From assembly GCA_017893485.1 (NCBI GenBank), contig CM030360.1, positions 147,479,249-147,543,248 on the forward strand: a stretch of 64,000 nt of DNA. Reading direction: 5' to 3'. The notes under the pieces are model-generated. The model was not told where the DNA came from and searched no databases. It saw nothing but the letters and a program-made list of their open reading frames with translations. Position 1 is the first letter of the stretch; each line of letters starts with the position of its first letter. This DNA comes from Hemerocallis citrina (Eukaryota; Streptophyta; Magnoliopsida; Asparagales; Asphodelaceae). The translations under genes and the position numbers were made by a program. Positions 1 to 12,264 of the stretch are shown here, piece after piece.

Positions 1-719
1 TCCTACAAACCATTTATAATTGTTGTATCATAACATTGTTTGTTTCACCCTATAAATTTTATGCCTATGTATGTATATAATTTTGTATGTTGGTTTTCTT
101 GCTTTACTTGATGATTCGAAACTATTTCGATATATGCCTTCTGTATCTTTTCAAATCGTATCTATAATTGTTATACTTTACAAATTATTTTTCTTATATA
201 CAAATCATCTTATGTTGTCTATGCTTTTAACTAAATTTCATGCTCTTGAATCTTCCAAACCTTTTCTATTAAATTGCAAATTTTGTACCAATTCAGTTTG
301 TGATTTTCTACCGCTTATTATTTTGATGAATTTTTGACTACTAAACATACTTATAAATTATCTATTGACTATGTTTTCTTTATTGTGATGTTTCTAAACT
401 TTTCCAAATTAATGACAAAGTTTATTTTTCTGTATGGAACTTCTTTTAATCTATCCTATCTTTTATTATCATATTTGTTTCCTTATATTAATTTTTCGAG
501 TTTTCTTGTTTCGTTCTTATAAAAGTTTGATGCTCATAGTTTTCTTATATAGTGTTCGTCTTGCTTCTTTTTTTTTTTCTCGTTCCGTATTTTTATACTA
601 CATTTATTTTCTTAAAGTTAGAATTTTCTATAGACAATAAGATATTTTCTTTGGCATGTACAAAATACAACATTTACCCTAGCAAATTCCAAGGACGGAA
701 CTATCCTAAGGGGGGACAG
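1..719 (+). mobile_element. 3' internal tail of an LTR retrotransposon (probably Ty3/gypsy)
   Basis: This AT-rich stretch has no convincing coding frame. It ends in a purine-rich tract followed directly by TGTAACACCCC, which is how the 3' end of a plant LTR retrotransposon looks: 3' untranslated region, polypurine tract, 3' LTR. The rest of the element would lie left of the window. The gypsy assignment rests only on the TGTAACACC LTR head, which is common in plant Ty3/gypsy elements, and is an inference. Confidence 0.5.
708..719 (+). other. Polypurine tract before an LTR
   Basis: AAGGGGGGACAG lies immediately before TGTAACACCCC. A G-rich purine run touching a TG-initiated LTR is the expected plus-strand priming site. 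Confidence 0.6.
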
Positions 720-1262
720 TGTAACACCCCGCAAAATTGGAAATAACAATTTTGCCCTCGTGTATTACGCACGTATATTTTGTAACGTGTTTTCACTATG
801 TATCTTGATTTCCGACTCTTTATGAATTTCCCGTATTGATTTTATCTTATTTGTGTCAACTCAAATGCAATATTTCCATCTCTGTATTTTTACGTGCTTT
901 TTACGTGTTTTTGATGCGCGTGTCGATTATGTGTTTCCACCGCTACGTGCAATATTTTTTATGTGTTTAAACTATTAATTTTAGGTATTCAAATCTATTT
1001 TAATAAACGGAAATTTATTTTCCCTATTTTTTATTAAGATAATTTTGTACGTGTAATGCACGTGTTTCTACGTAAGTAGTAAGTACGTCGTGAAATATAT
1101 AAAATTGATAAATATAATTTTTCTTATGTTGTTTTCGATTATATTTTAATAATTTTTCATTGATAAAATCGATTTCGCATTTTTATATTTTACGTGCGAC
1201 GCATGTGTTTTCGGTAAATGTATTTAAGCGTATCTATTTTCAAAAATAAATTTCAGAGTGTG
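720..1262 (+). repeat. 5' part of a 3' LTR, truncated
   Basis: The segment starts with TGTAACACCCC right after the polypurine tract. It is AT-rich with several ACGTG/CACGT words. No matching LTR end was found before another LTR head appears at 1263, so this LTR looks truncated or overwritten. No open reading frame of interest is present. Confidence 0.45.
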
Positions 1263-4223
1263 TGTAGCACCCTGTAATTTTTAAAGATTATAGAATAGTA
1301 ATATATAATATATATATAAGTTGAATAATGTGGCTGTTTGTATAAAATGTTAATACTTGATGGCATTATAGAATTAATATTGAAATGTGGTATGTTATGG
1401 GGGGTCCCACGTGAGCAACAGCATGCCTTGAGCAACAGCATGCCTTGCTTGGCTTTTGATTGTGCCAGATGACGTGGCCATTTAAGGGGGCCCACGGTGA
1501 GAATCAAATTTTGCTGGTTTCACTTTCATCTTGGACTGACGGGTTGGCTGGGTGTTAGAAGAGGAAGAGGTGGGGGTTAGAGCTTTGGAGAGGTGGTGTG
1601 ATGAAGAGTTGAGGCTTTTAGGAGTTTAGAAAGTGAAGTGTTGAAAATTAAATTGAGTAATTTATTAGGTGTGTAATTTTGCACTTTGATCCCTAAACTT
1701 GTCTTATAAATAACACCCTCCTCCTTCTCATTTCACACACCAAAAAGTAAATTAAATAAGAGAAAGAAAAAGAAAGAAAGAATGAGTGTTCTTGTACTTT
1801 GGAGTAATCTTGCTAGGAGGAGAAGGAAATTGCTAGGATTGCTTGGAGCTAGGAGCTAGAAGTAACCTCTTCTTCTTTATTTGCATCTTCATTAGAGGTG
1901 GGTGTTCCCATACTTTCTAATTGTAGAACAATGCATGCTAAGTAATAAATAATGAATAGTATGGAAGTTCTTATGTGATTTATGCTATTGTATAAGAATG
2001 ATAGAAGATCTTGTTATGGTAAACATCATGTTAATGAGAAAAGAACTAATTAATTCTACCATGCACTAGTATACATAAATGAAGAAAAGAATTGATTGTA
2101 TGAAAAATATTGGAAATTCTTCTTTTGATAAGCAAATTGATTTTTGTGAGTCAATAGGATACCAATGAACTCATTGTGATTTGTTTATAAAATATGTAGT
2201 ATGATACTTTGATTAAATTGAAAACTTATGTTCACTAGTGACAAGAAACAATTCAATAGTTAGTTTTATTTTCGAAAATACAAATCTGAAACCTATGAAT
2301 TACTGTTGGAAAGTGAACTCAGTTTTTATAAGATAATTTCAGTCTAATAAGAGAATTAGATCAATGGAGAATCGAAATTTTTGTGAAATGGAATAACAGA
2401 GAACCCTAACAAAAGCTTAGGAAGACTCTTTACATTGTTGGGTGCACTTGGCCAAGTGGTCTGGCATTTGCGCTGGCTTTCTGTTGGCTCGGGTTCGAAT
2501 CTTGTTAAACTTTTTTTTTTTTTTAAACATCCAAAACTCAAGAATGGGTATAAGGGAAATTCAGGGTAAGAGTTGGACACAGAGTCCACTTGGACTCTTG
2601 GTTCGGTGTGTCACTGCTTGGCTGCTCACGGGTTCGAAACCCTTGGGTGACTTTTTATTTTTTTTGTGTTTTTAAGAAATTGATGAGTTCTTAAACTCTT
2701 TATAAATTGAAGGAAAAAAAAACCCTAGTGTTCTTATAAAGTGATGGAGTAATAATAAAAAAAAATGAGTTTCAAAGATTTCCATGTATTTTTGAGAAAT
2801 AAAAGTGACCATGAGATAGAATGAGATTTGTCTTCAAATTAAATCATTTAAGAGCATGATTTATATCATTAGAAGAAAGGTAAAATGTCGACATGAGAAT
2901 TAATTTGTCTTTGATGAGATTATTCAATTATGATGAGTAGGAAATACTTGATTAGTATATTTGCTTAATTTGTTATTGAGTTTTAAATTGGATGAATTAA
3001 TGTTTTAAATTCAGAATGGACAAATGAATCATGAATGGTGTTAAGATGAGACATTGATTAAATTGTGAATTAAGTTGAAGATGAAAATAAACTAAGTTTA
3101 AGACATGTTTACTGAAGGGTATGTGTACCCATGGATTCTTGTACAAGAAAAAGTTGTGATTTAGAGTTAGTAAGACCTCGGGTACCGATACTATTGAATT
3201 GAAAAGAGTGGAGATATATTTTGAGATATGACCATGGAGCTATCTCGCATTTGTTGATTCAGTCCGGTAGGAGGTAAAACTAATTCTAGGTATGAAAATT
3301 TATTCATGTCTTGAATTTAAGAATTAGGCACAAAAGTGAAGATGTAGTAAACCTAGGCAAACGTAAGTGGGGTGCTCTATATAGTCGGCGGTGGATCTCC
3401 GTGGCTATAGACCCAGTTGGTGGACTGAGGTTGCTCCATGGAAGACGGACTTTTATATTTAAATCCGGGACTATGAGGACGGGTCAGCGGTGGACTCCGG
3501 AATCTTGAGTAGTCGGGCGGATAGTTTGCCATACTACAATGTATATATGTATACCGGGGATAGAGGGTCACTTGCGGGATGATTCACACGATATGAGATC
3601 TGGTATAATAGGCAGCGGTGGACTCCGGGGCTGGGATTCAAATTCGTGGAATGATCTAAACCTTATCTTATTACTGGGTAGTTGTCATGGCGAGGGATCG
3701 AACCCTTTATTGTGGAGTACGTAGGTGCTTGCCCTCGGACCTATGTAGTATGGGATGCATAGAATCCAAACAAGTGTTCATTAGTGTCATCCTAGTATAA
3801 AATGTGTACATTAGGCATTAAGGCATGGCATACACTTACATGTTTAGAATAATCACTTTTGACACTTTATTGTTCATTCAATTTTTATGGCTTGTTAAAG
3901 CTTGGAGATCGTTATACTGTCTTCGGCATAGAGTGGATAGCCGTGTATATATTTTGCCAGTTGTAATCAACTGACGTGCCCAAATTTTTACATGCAGGTA
4001 TTGGATTGTCCAGAAGATACAAAGTTGATTGCTGCTGTTGATTTATTTTTAAGATGTTTTAATCGTATTATTGTAATTTATTTTGTCTTCTGCTGTGTAA
4101 TAGATGTAATGAACTCTGATGCATTATTGAAAATTTTTTAATTTCGTTGTAAAATTGTACGAAGTGAAGTAAAAATCCTGTGAAATCTCGAATTCGGTCT
4201 TATTTGGAATTCGGAGCGTTACA
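1263..4223 (+). repeat. Long LTR (about 3 kb), probable solo LTR related to the TRIM family
   Basis: The segment begins TGTAGCACCCTG and ends GGAGCGTTACA, directly against LINE sequence at 4224. Its first 250 bp match the heads of the LTRs at 17965 and 61009, including the block GGGGGGTCCCACGTGAGC, a TGACGTGGC word and GGGGGCCCAC. Around 3380-3640 it carries the same iterated GTCGGCGGTGGATCTCCGTGG-like motif found in the TRIM interiors. The 5 bp on each side (GTGTG, ATGAG) do not match, so a clean target duplication is missing and a deletion or recombination at the left edge is likely. No protein-coding region was recognised. Confidence 0.55.
2436..2690 (+). other. Two tRNA-like segments with T-runs
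   Basis: Near 2447-2500 the words TGGCCAAGTGGTC and GGTTCGAATC resemble an RNA polymerase III A box and B box about 40 bp apart, followed by a T-run. Near 2590-2650 a second GGGTTCGAAACCC lies before another T-run. They may be tRNA-derived SINE heads or chance matches inside the LTR. No full cloverleaf or flanking duplication was found. Confidence 0.3.
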
Positions 4224-5278
4224 ATGAGCCTGAGTTGAGAGTCCCAGTTCAGCGTTTGTTTAAAGGTCGGTTTCCAAGAGTTTCTTTTCCTTATTGTCGC
4301 TACCGTGCAGTACGGGTGCAACGCATGGTTATACAGATCGGGGAACAGGTTTCTAAGGGAATGATCACCACAGCATTTATCCCACCAGAATCTGGTGAGT
4401 CTGCCATTTCCAATAGAAGTCGTCAAACAGCTTTTGAACGGTTCATAGGCTTTAGCAATTCCTCTCCACAGCCAAGAAACGCGTGTGCCCACCCTGAAAC
4501 CTTGATTCCTCATTCCATTTCCATGTAGGTATGTCTGAAAGAACTCTTGCCACCCTTCTCCATTAGGGCAGAAGATTTTCCACCACCACTTATCCAGTAG
4601 CGCAAGATTCATATCTCGCAGGTCAATAATGCCTAGGCCTCCGTGCCTCTTCTTCATGCACACTTTTTCCCATCTGATTAGGTGGTAGCCGCCTTTATCG
4701 TGAGTTGATCCTTTCCATAAAAATCGTTTTCGGATGCAATCAATTCTCTGAATAACCAATCGTGGCATTTCAAAGAAGGACATGTATTAGGTTGGTAGGT
4801 TTGATAGGGCTGCGTTGATAAGCGTGACTCTCCCTCCTAAGGACAAAGCTTTACCTTTCCAACTAGCTAGGCGATTCTCTACCCGATCAATGATGGGTAA
4901 CCAGTCAGCCTTCTTGATACGGAAATTGTCAATGGCACAGTTTAGAATCATGGCCTGATCCTGTACCTCCTCAGGGGTAAGGGCAATGGGGATAAGTGCA
5001 CTTTTGTGGAAGTTCACCCTAAGACCGGACCAGGCTTCAAAACTATAGAGAATTTCTTTGAAGGCGATTGTTTCCCCGACATTACCGTTTCCAAACAGAA
5101 GGTATCGTCTGCATATTGTAGGATTGAGCAGCCTTGGCGACTGCCTCCATTGGCCACCGGTGAGATCCAGCCTACCCGTCTGCAATTATCCACCATAGTC
5201 CGCAAAAAGTCTGCCACAATGGTGAAAAGAAGAGAGAAGAGGGGGTCTCCCTGTCTAAGGCCCCGTTTGCACAAAAAT
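4224..5278 (-). pseudogene. LINE (L1-type) ORF2 fragment: C-terminal half of reverse transcriptase and zf-RVT region
   Basis: Read on the minus strand this encodes the later RT motifs of a plant L1-type LINE: KRGLRQGDPL, then the catalytic motif QYADD (YADD codons at 5104-5115), LRVNFHKSALI and LGGRVTLINAALSNLP, followed by RIDCIRKRFLWKG and GGLGIIDLRDMNLALLDKW. These are standard blocks between the RT palm and the C-terminal zinc-ribbon region. The frame breaks several times, so it is a pseudogene. The 3' end of the LINE is cut at 4223 by the neighbouring LTR. The upstream RT motifs continue at 9461-9548, 10065-10335 and 10964-11858, after later insertions. Confidence 0.88.
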
Positions 5279-8200
5279 TGTAACGCCCCGAATCCTTGTT
5301 GCCGGACATCCTGACATCACCAGAATCTTTTCCTTTAAATGCATCTCAACACAGTAAATAACACAGAAATTTAAAAACTTTTATTGCTAAATAGAATCAT
5401 TACATTAATAATTATAACCCTTATCTTGTTCTTGAATAAGGAATACAAATTACATAAACTTATTACAACTGATTACAAAAATATTCAAACTCTGCTTGCG
5501 AAGCTATCGGCTATCTTCTAGATCGGCAATCGATTGGTCACTGCCGAAATCCCGCAGAGTGGTCTATCTGTCTCCCTGAGACTTGTCCTTTGGCTTGAGC
5601 CTTTTGCTGCGCGACTCTGATATTCCTGCACCTGCTTAAATGATAGGTATGTACACTGCCGCCCCACTTGGATGCCCTGCTGGCTTGCCCCCACGAATCG
5701 GTATCCGGTACCTAATTAAGTGGGCATATTAGTAATTCTACTGACGCAATGCTGATAAGAAAACATTGATCTCCAACTAGCACACTCACAATTCATCTTG
5801 AATGGAAAAGAAACGTGTATCCTGATTTCCTAGCGTTCGTTTATGCCATGACTTGAAATCTAAAACAAAACACAGAGTACAGAAACAGATGCCTTAACCT
5901 AATATCAACGAGACTCTGGACACACATGCATCCCATACTACATGTGCCCCAGATCAAGCTGTTCCTCCAGTTTCAGGGATTCGAACCCTCGCCATGCAAT
6001 GCATTGTATTATTGTACACTTCTTGTTCCTGATAGTAGAGCGTAGCTGAGGAGGTTGCAGATTAATCGGTCTCATCCATTCTGCAGTCACTTAATGGTGT
6101 CTCGGTTTGCCACTAGTGCCCGGTGCCCGGACCCCACTCAAAAGTCGTGATGAACCTACAAATACACTGCAGCATATCTATTATGCAGAAGATCCAATAT
6201 GATCCGTTCGTGTCCACCACATAGAACATAACGGCCTCGAAGGTCTAAAACCCCCTATCCGCCAGGAAATCGACATCCCGTTCTCACCACGGTACTTTAG
6301 GAATCAGCAATGCAAGATACGCACAGCAGCACGTATCCCTAATGACAGAAAGAGACAACCTCATAGTATCACCACCTAGTGCTAACGCTTAGAACGAGTT
6401 GGATTATAGGAAATCAATCCTAACACAAATTCGGTCTTTGAGCGAAACAATAAAGGAAACCTTAATCAATGCAGTTTACTGAAAACATGTTGTTACCCAA
6501 AATATACACGTTGTCGATCAAACAATGTCGAGCCTGACTGGTCTGTCAAAATAACAATCATCACGGAAATCACATCCACTGCTTCCCAATACCTTCACAG
6601 GTCAGCAACTAACAATCCCAGCCCGTGACCCTCAGCGAGTAATCCAACGATGCCCCAAGGATGCAATATAATTCAAATGAAGGTAAACACACACATAACC
6701 ATCAATTCTTGACCATTGACAGACTCAGGCATCGAGATACCAAACACAAACCAACCAGATGTATATCCCAATTCACTCATGTCCACCATGAGTACTAAGC
6801 ACAGGAACTTGTCTAAGTTCCAAATAAAATGCTAAACATCATTAAAAACCCAATAGCTCAGGATCACCACACTGCGATATGCAGAGAGTTCCTCATCAAT
6901 TGTCTGATGAAATAGTTTAAGAAATAGCAGTAGCTATGACCCAAGTTACGCTCATCGGAATCCAACATACTCAAAATTTCTAGAGGGGTAGGGAGTTCCA
7001 CTGCAATCCCCTAGTGGACGATTCCCTCAAATTCTTTAAGGAACTCAAGCTCCCCAAGCTAACTTAAGCTCGAAGTCAAACTAAACAACATGTTGCTAAA
7101 CTTGCAACGACCATAACTTCTAGCACACAAGTCGGAATTGCTTGATATACCCCATTCTGGAAAGATAAGATCCTAGTCTACAACTCTCCATTTAATCATT
7201 TCCTCAAATTCAATCATCTGGACACTGTATGAACCTCATATACTCTCAGCTGCATAGCCCTCAATGTATTTGCTGCACCCTTCCTAACATCATAAAAATT
7301 TGCTCGCTCATCAGAATTACTCGATTCCGGGTTCTATAAAAACGTGGGAGTGTCTACTACAACTTCCTAGTTGTACGCATCCTCCGATTCAATCATTAAG
7401 GTCCTCAAAAACACCAAATTCCATCAGGTGCACAAACAGGGGAAAAGTTGATTTTTTCAATAAACATGACATCGACTAGACTGGATCCGTCCTAGTCTTT
7501 GAAAAATCATAACTATCATCCTACAAAATGGAATTACAAAATTTCAGTTGGGTTAGAAAGATATGACTCCCTACTACAAATCTCTTGTTGGTCAATTTTC
7601 CAAATTCTTAACAAATAATTCCAGAATTTTCTATCTTCACAGACTAGTCAATTTGTACTTAGCTAAACCCAGTTCACTTTGAAATTCAATAACAAATCAA
7701 CCTTAAGTCCAATGCTCATGAAATTTGAGATTCTTAATCCACACATATACTATTTCATTGCATCCAAAATTTGTATTCATATTCATCTCACACAATGAGT
7801 TATGACTCCTTAAACCTAGCATAAATTTCAGCTTCCTCTTTCCGCGGGGTATTTACTACTCCTTACTAAATAATTTTGAAACCACATCAAACGACCTCTA
7901 AAAATTCTAAAATTTGAGAATAATCAAATAGACTTATACCAAAGCTACTCCAAAAATTTCATATCAAGCTCATTTACACACAAGTAGTTATGGCCTTTGA
8001 ACTTCAGTCCAAAACATAGACAGCTTCAGCTCTGCCCTCTAAGACCAGTTGCACTCCACAAACTTTTTGAGGTATCAAACGACCTCTAAAAATTATGAAA
8101 TTTAAGAATATAGTTTTGGATACATACAAGAGTTTCCAAAAAAAATTTCAGCTCAAAATTACCAACCTACACTGAGTTACAAGGTCGGAAAGACGCAGCC

Positions 8201-9460
8201 AAAATCCACACAGCAGCAGAACTTCTGGCTGCTCTCTATCCTGACTTTGGCTTGGTGTTTGGGCTACTAAATTGCATCCAAATATTATGAAAAAAATTAT
8301 GGATATTATACATACATAGAAGAACAATTTTACAAAATTTTGGCTCGAAATACCTGACCGTTTGGGAGAAAGAAATTCCCATACTTACCCTCATAACCAT
8401 GCTTTTTAACAAACCTTAAGAAAAGTTATTCTTACCATACAACTATCTTTTCCTAGCACTTCACATGCTCATATATGGTAACAAAATCATAGATACTACT
8501 ACTACACATCCATTTCGTACCCAAAAATAATAAATACCAACTTTAGAGTTTAAGAGATCGCTCACTTCTTGATTTTGCAAGAGAATCTCCTTGTAGCGTG
8601 GCTCCTAGCTTTGCTTGCTTGCTTTCCTTCCTTTGCTTTTGTAGAAGCTTTGGCCAACACCTTCTCCTTCTTTACTACTCTTCTCCTCTACCACTACTCA
8701 AGGTCTCCTTCTTTTTCTACTTCTCCTTCTCAATTTTTTATTTCTTCTTCTCTTTTTTTTTTTTTGAAGCAACCACAAGACAAGAAGAAGAAGGGATGAG
8801 AAGTGAAGTGGAGTAGGGACTGTATAGGAGATGGAGAACTAGGGTTCGGAGTGTTTGGCCGGATTTTTGATGGAGGGCCAAGATGGGAGGGTTTGAGTTT
8901 AGTGGAGATGGGTGGTGAGATGAGGTACCACACAATATCTTCTAGAAGCTCTTGGGAAACTTCTAGGAAGCTTCTTGGAAATATCTAGGAAACTTCTCAT
9001 TCCCTTAAGTCAACATACACATGGTGAAATATCTCCACCATTGGATCTTCATCAAGATCAAGCCATGATCACATGATGCTAGGGTTCCTAACTCTAGGTT
9101 AGGTCAAGGAACCCTAGGTCACCATACCCTAATGCACAATTCCAATCCATATTCAATTCATGCACTTAGCTTAAATTAAAATGACCAATATATAAAATTT
9201 AAAATCTACAAAAATCCATGTTTTATAGAAATTATATTTTTCTCCCAAAAATTGTTTGGTCAAAACAATCGGGACAATTCCATAGTTAAATTGAGAAGAT
9301 ATCCCGAGTCTATCTTATCGGGTTCAGAACAGCTCATATGTCTGAAATCTCTCAATTAAAACTAATAATTGTTAGAAAAATATGTAATCGTGTGCAATAT
9401 ACAGACGTGCACGGATTACTATGCAAAAAATAGCCATATGCTATTTTTCTGGGTATTACA
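5279..9460 (-). mobile_element. Solo LTR (4.2 kb) inserted in the LINE, AAAAT target duplication
   Basis: The segment begins TGTAACGCCCC and ends GGGTATTACA. It is flanked by a perfect 5 bp duplication AAAAT (5274-5278 and 9461-9465). The LINE reading frame continues across it, which fixes the boundaries. On the minus strand it starts TGTAATACCC, the usual LTR head. Its middle contains the reverse complement of sequence shared with the LTR at 1263, for example a GGCGAGGG..TCGAACCC block followed by a TAGTATGGGATGCAT block, so the two are related and in opposite orientation. No pol genes, primer site or polypurine tract lie inside, so it is a solo LTR. A T-run and purine-rich stretch near 8750-8800 may be untranslated leader sequence. 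LTRs of several kb are known from Ty3/gypsy lineages such as Tekay/Del; lineage is inferred. Confidence 0.85.
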
Positions 9461-9548
9461 AAAATGGTTGGCCAGAAACCACATTCACCATGATGGCTGT
9501 CATGCTGGTGGTTAGCCACGTGTGTATTCATCTGACCCACCTATCTCC
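9461..9548 (-). pseudogene. LINE ORF2 fragment between two insertions (RT fingers/palm)
   Basis: Read on the minus strand the fragment continues the LINE RT: FGDRWVR, a stop replacing a tryptophan, then IHTWLTTSMTAIMVN and GQPF. It runs directly into KRGLRQGDPL after the 5279-9460 LTR is skipped. It matches the equivalent stretch of the second LINE (GFGVKWIRWIKQCLY, SINGRPGLPF). Confidence 0.75.
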
Positions 9549-10064
9549 GAATAGCATTGGTATCGGGTCGGGTTGGGTCGGATCCTTCACTACCCGGACC
9601 CGGACTCGGTTCCCTACGGATCCAAAAATTGGATCCGGACCCGGACCCGTGAGGACTGGGTCCGGTTTCGGGTTCGGGTCCTATTAAAATATTTCTACCC
9701 GTTCGGGTAGGAGCGGGAGTGTGAGCGGCGAGTGGAGGCGGCAAGTGGAGGATTTAAAATAGAGAAGAGAAGAAAAAGGCATGAGTTTTGAGTTTGGAAG
9801 AGGAAGTTTCAGAATTGAGGAGGAAGGAGGGAAGGGATGAGGATAGAATATTTATTTTTATGTTGATTTTTTAGATTTTTGTAACGGGTCAGGGTTCGGA
9901 TCCATGTCGGGTCTCTTTTGAGCGGACCCAGACCCGGACCCAAAACTACAACGGGTCCCATTTTAGGAGCCGGACCCAGGCCCTGATAGGTCGGGTCGGT
10001 TCCGATCCAATGCCGGGTCCGGGTCGGGTCCGGATCGGATCTGGGTTTCGGGTATTTACCAATG
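9549..10064. mobile_element. GGGTC-rich non-autonomous DNA transposon (hAT-like MITE)
   Basis: A 516 bp insertion in the LINE with short terminal inverted repeats CATTGGTA (9555-9562) and TACCAATG (10057-10064). Both flanks of the interior are built from repeated GGGTC/GGACCC words. The LINE word on either side (CTATCTCC at 9541, CTATCCCC at 10065) is a near-perfect 8 bp duplication, which suits a hAT element, although the left side has six extra bases before the CATTGGTA repeat. No transposase is encoded. Confidence 0.55.
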
Positions 10065-10335
10065 CTATCCCCAAACCCATTACCTGCCAAGGCTTCCAGG
10101 AGACCTTCCCATTCCACCGAGCCATATGCCTTCTCGAAGTCCAGCTTTAGAAGATAGCTTTTAGCATTTGACCTATGGCACTGATGAATGGTTTCTTCGG
10201 CAGTTGCAATACAATCCTGGATACACCTTCCTTTAATGAATCCAGTTTGCTCGTGACTAATGAGTCTGTCCATGACCTTTCCCAGTCTGTTAGTCAGTGT
10301 CTTGGTGATGATCTTGACCAAGCAGTTAAGAAGAC
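10065..10335 (-). pseudogene. LINE ORF2 fragment: N-terminal RT motifs
   Basis: Minus-strand translation gives NCLVKIITKTLTNRLGKVM, SHEQTGFIKGRCIQDCI and LLKLDFEKAYGSVEW, the conserved early RT blocks of non-LTR retrotransposons; FEKAY is the expected motif with the first catalytic aspartate just before it. It lies between the GGGTC-rich insertion and the solo LTR at 10336-10963 and is in register with both neighbouring LINE pieces. Confidence 0.85.
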
Positions 10336-10963
10336 TGTTGCTGCTGATTTTGGTGTGGGAGCAAACATATAGAATTTGTGGATTCTTGAGAAAACGAACA
10401 AGGCAAACCTGTTGACCTGTTGACCTTCACCAATGTGTTGACTTGGTCTCTTACCGCTGCTGTGAACCTGCAAAAAGTGCGAGACACCGGGATGGATCCC
10501 GGCGATGCACCATCCGACGCTCTTGTCAGTAATCTGAATGATTAAGCAAGAACTTAATCTGAAAAAGTATTGATTACCTCTTAATGGTGGTGGATAGGGG
10601 GTATTTACAGTCGCCTTAGGGATCAGATTAGGAATGTAATCCCTGTGATCAGATAAGGAATGCAATCCCTATGATCAGATTAGGAATGTAATCCCTAATT
10701 CCCAGTAAACGGATAGATATGAATCAGAGCCGTTGATTTGGATTAAACAGAAACCCTAATTCTATCCTGCTGGACCGGGTTTATTTCGGGTTGGGACCCG
10801 TACCCAGTTGAGGTGGATCCGTTCGTGGGTTATTGGGTCTTGAAGAAAGACCCAGTTCTCATTTCAGACCCGTTTGTAGGTGAAATTATCGTTTTACCTC
10901 TGATCTTTAAGATTCGTGTCCGATTTGAACGACCCCGATTTAATCCCATTTTTAGCCATATCA
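10336..10963 (-). mobile_element. Solo LTR (628 bp) in the LINE, AAGAC/GAGAC target duplication
   Basis: On the minus strand it starts TGATATGGCTAAAAATGG and ends AGCAGCAACA. It is flanked by AAGAC (10331-10335) and GAGAC (10964-10968), a 5 bp duplication with one mismatch. Removing it with one duplicate rejoins the LINE as RPISL then LNCLVK, matching RPISLINCSVK in the second LINE. A direct repeat of the phrase ATCAGAT(T/A)AGGAATG(T/C)AATCCC occurs three times near 10617-10697. No coding content. Confidence 0.78.
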
Positions 10964-11858
10964 GAGACTAATAGGTCGGAAGTCTCCTACCCGCAGTAAA
11001 TCTTCTTTCTTTGGGATCAACACCACTTCAGTGTAATTAATTCTTCCTAACTTGAGTTTATGATAAAAGAACTCTGCGAACAAGGCTGCGAGGTTGTCTT
11101 TGATTTCCTCCCAAAACACATGGTAGAAAAGGATTGGAAAACCATCCGGACCTGGTGCTTTCTCCTTTCCCAGTTGCTTTACTGCTTCCCCAATTTCCTT
11201 TTCCGTAAAGGGAGCTTCCAGGGATCAAAGATCTGGGACCAGATCGTCCGTAGGATCAGACCAGAAGTTATGAGCAAGAGGGACTCTCATTTCTGCCTTC
11301 TGACCAAAAAGATATTTGAAGTGGGATTGGAATTCCTTTCTGATAATATCTTCTCCTTGTAACATTCCAGAGTCAGAATGGATCGAAAGAATGAGATTTG
11401 ATCTACACCGGGCACTGGCAACACGATGGAAGAAGGCGGGATTCGCGTCTCCCTCCTTAAGCCACGAAATTCTGGACCGTTGTTACCATTTTATTTCCTC
11501 TAGTCTATACAATTGAGCGATGTCCTCTCTGAGTTGAAGCAACCTATTCTGCTCCTCTTGCAGAAGGTCTCTAGTTTCTTCCATCTTTTCGAGCTTCTCA
11601 ATACCCTCCAAGAGGGAGTACTTTGCTCTCCAAATTAATGCAAATCTGGTCCGGTTCCATCTCCTGAGCTTGGATTTCAGTCTTCGTATTTTTTCACACC
11701 AAATAGCCGCCGCTTCAGTCCCTCTAGTCGGGCGAGCCCATCTTTCGTTAACCATGTAATGGAAATCTTGTATTTCCTACCATACTTTCTCGAATTTAAA
11801 CTTGGGAGACTTCCTGGATTGTGCTTCACGAGAGGAAAGGATGAAAGGCGTGTATTGC
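10964..11858 (-). pseudogene. LINE ORF2 fragment: endonuclease-RT linker and start of RT
   Basis: Minus-strand frames encode KFKFEKVW, AAIWCEKIRRLKSKLRRWN, EEQNRLLQLREDIAQLYRLEE, SRISWLKEGDAN, EKEIGEAVKQLGKEKAPGPD and NYTEVVLIPKKEDLLRVGDF. This is the usual linker after an L1-type endonuclease followed by the first RT block. The endonuclease itself is missing, so the LINE is 5'-truncated near 11858. Stops and frame changes mark it as a pseudogene. The same order of motifs is seen at 45500-46400 in the second LINE. Confidence 0.85.
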
Positions 11859-12264
11859 ATTAAATGATCATTAGTGTTTATATTTTTGCATATGGAGTAA
11901 GTATGCTTGTGTTCTTACACCTAGGTTTTACTAATTGCTGTGTTCTGCGTCTACACTCCGTATCTACATTGTTAAACAGCGATATTTTTGTTGATGTTGC
12001 TTTCATCCTCTTCTTTTCCTTTTTATTGAATCCAACATCTAGTGTGCATCCAAGGCAGTAATTCTGATGTGAACATGTACAGCCTCTAGTTTCAACATGT
12101 TTACAAGGCCATTCTTTATTAATAAGACGAGAGGGGAGGAGAAAGAGGGAAAGACGTTGTTGGTTAAGATGTTTTTTTGCTGAATTTCTTGAGAAGTAGG
12201 ACCTTGCCATGGGACGTGAGTCAGGGACATTGTATCTGTACAAAAAGAGTACAAATATCTCTAA
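11859..12264. other. No recognisable feature
   Basis: Unique-looking AT-rich sequence between the truncated LINE and the Helitron cluster. A 121-codon minus-strand open frame (11878-12243) has no recognisable motif and is not called as a gene. Confidence 0.4.

Noticed and set aside
1..746. Short plus-strand open frames at the left end as pol remnants
   Set aside because: They encode only hydrophobic low-complexity peptides from AT-rich sequence and match no gypsy domain.
720..4223. One single LTR spanning the whole interval
   Set aside because: A second LTR head of a different, recognisable family starts at 1263, so two LTRs seem to be joined. A single 3.5 kb LTR cannot be fully excluded without another copy.
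9600..10050. GGGTC repeats as telomere-like sequence
   Set aside because: The plant telomere unit is TTTAGGG. These words are irregular, in both orientations and inside a defined insertion in a LINE.
11878..12243. 121-codon minus-strand open frame as a gene
   Set aside because: No recognisable motif, an overlapping frame on the other strand and no supporting context.
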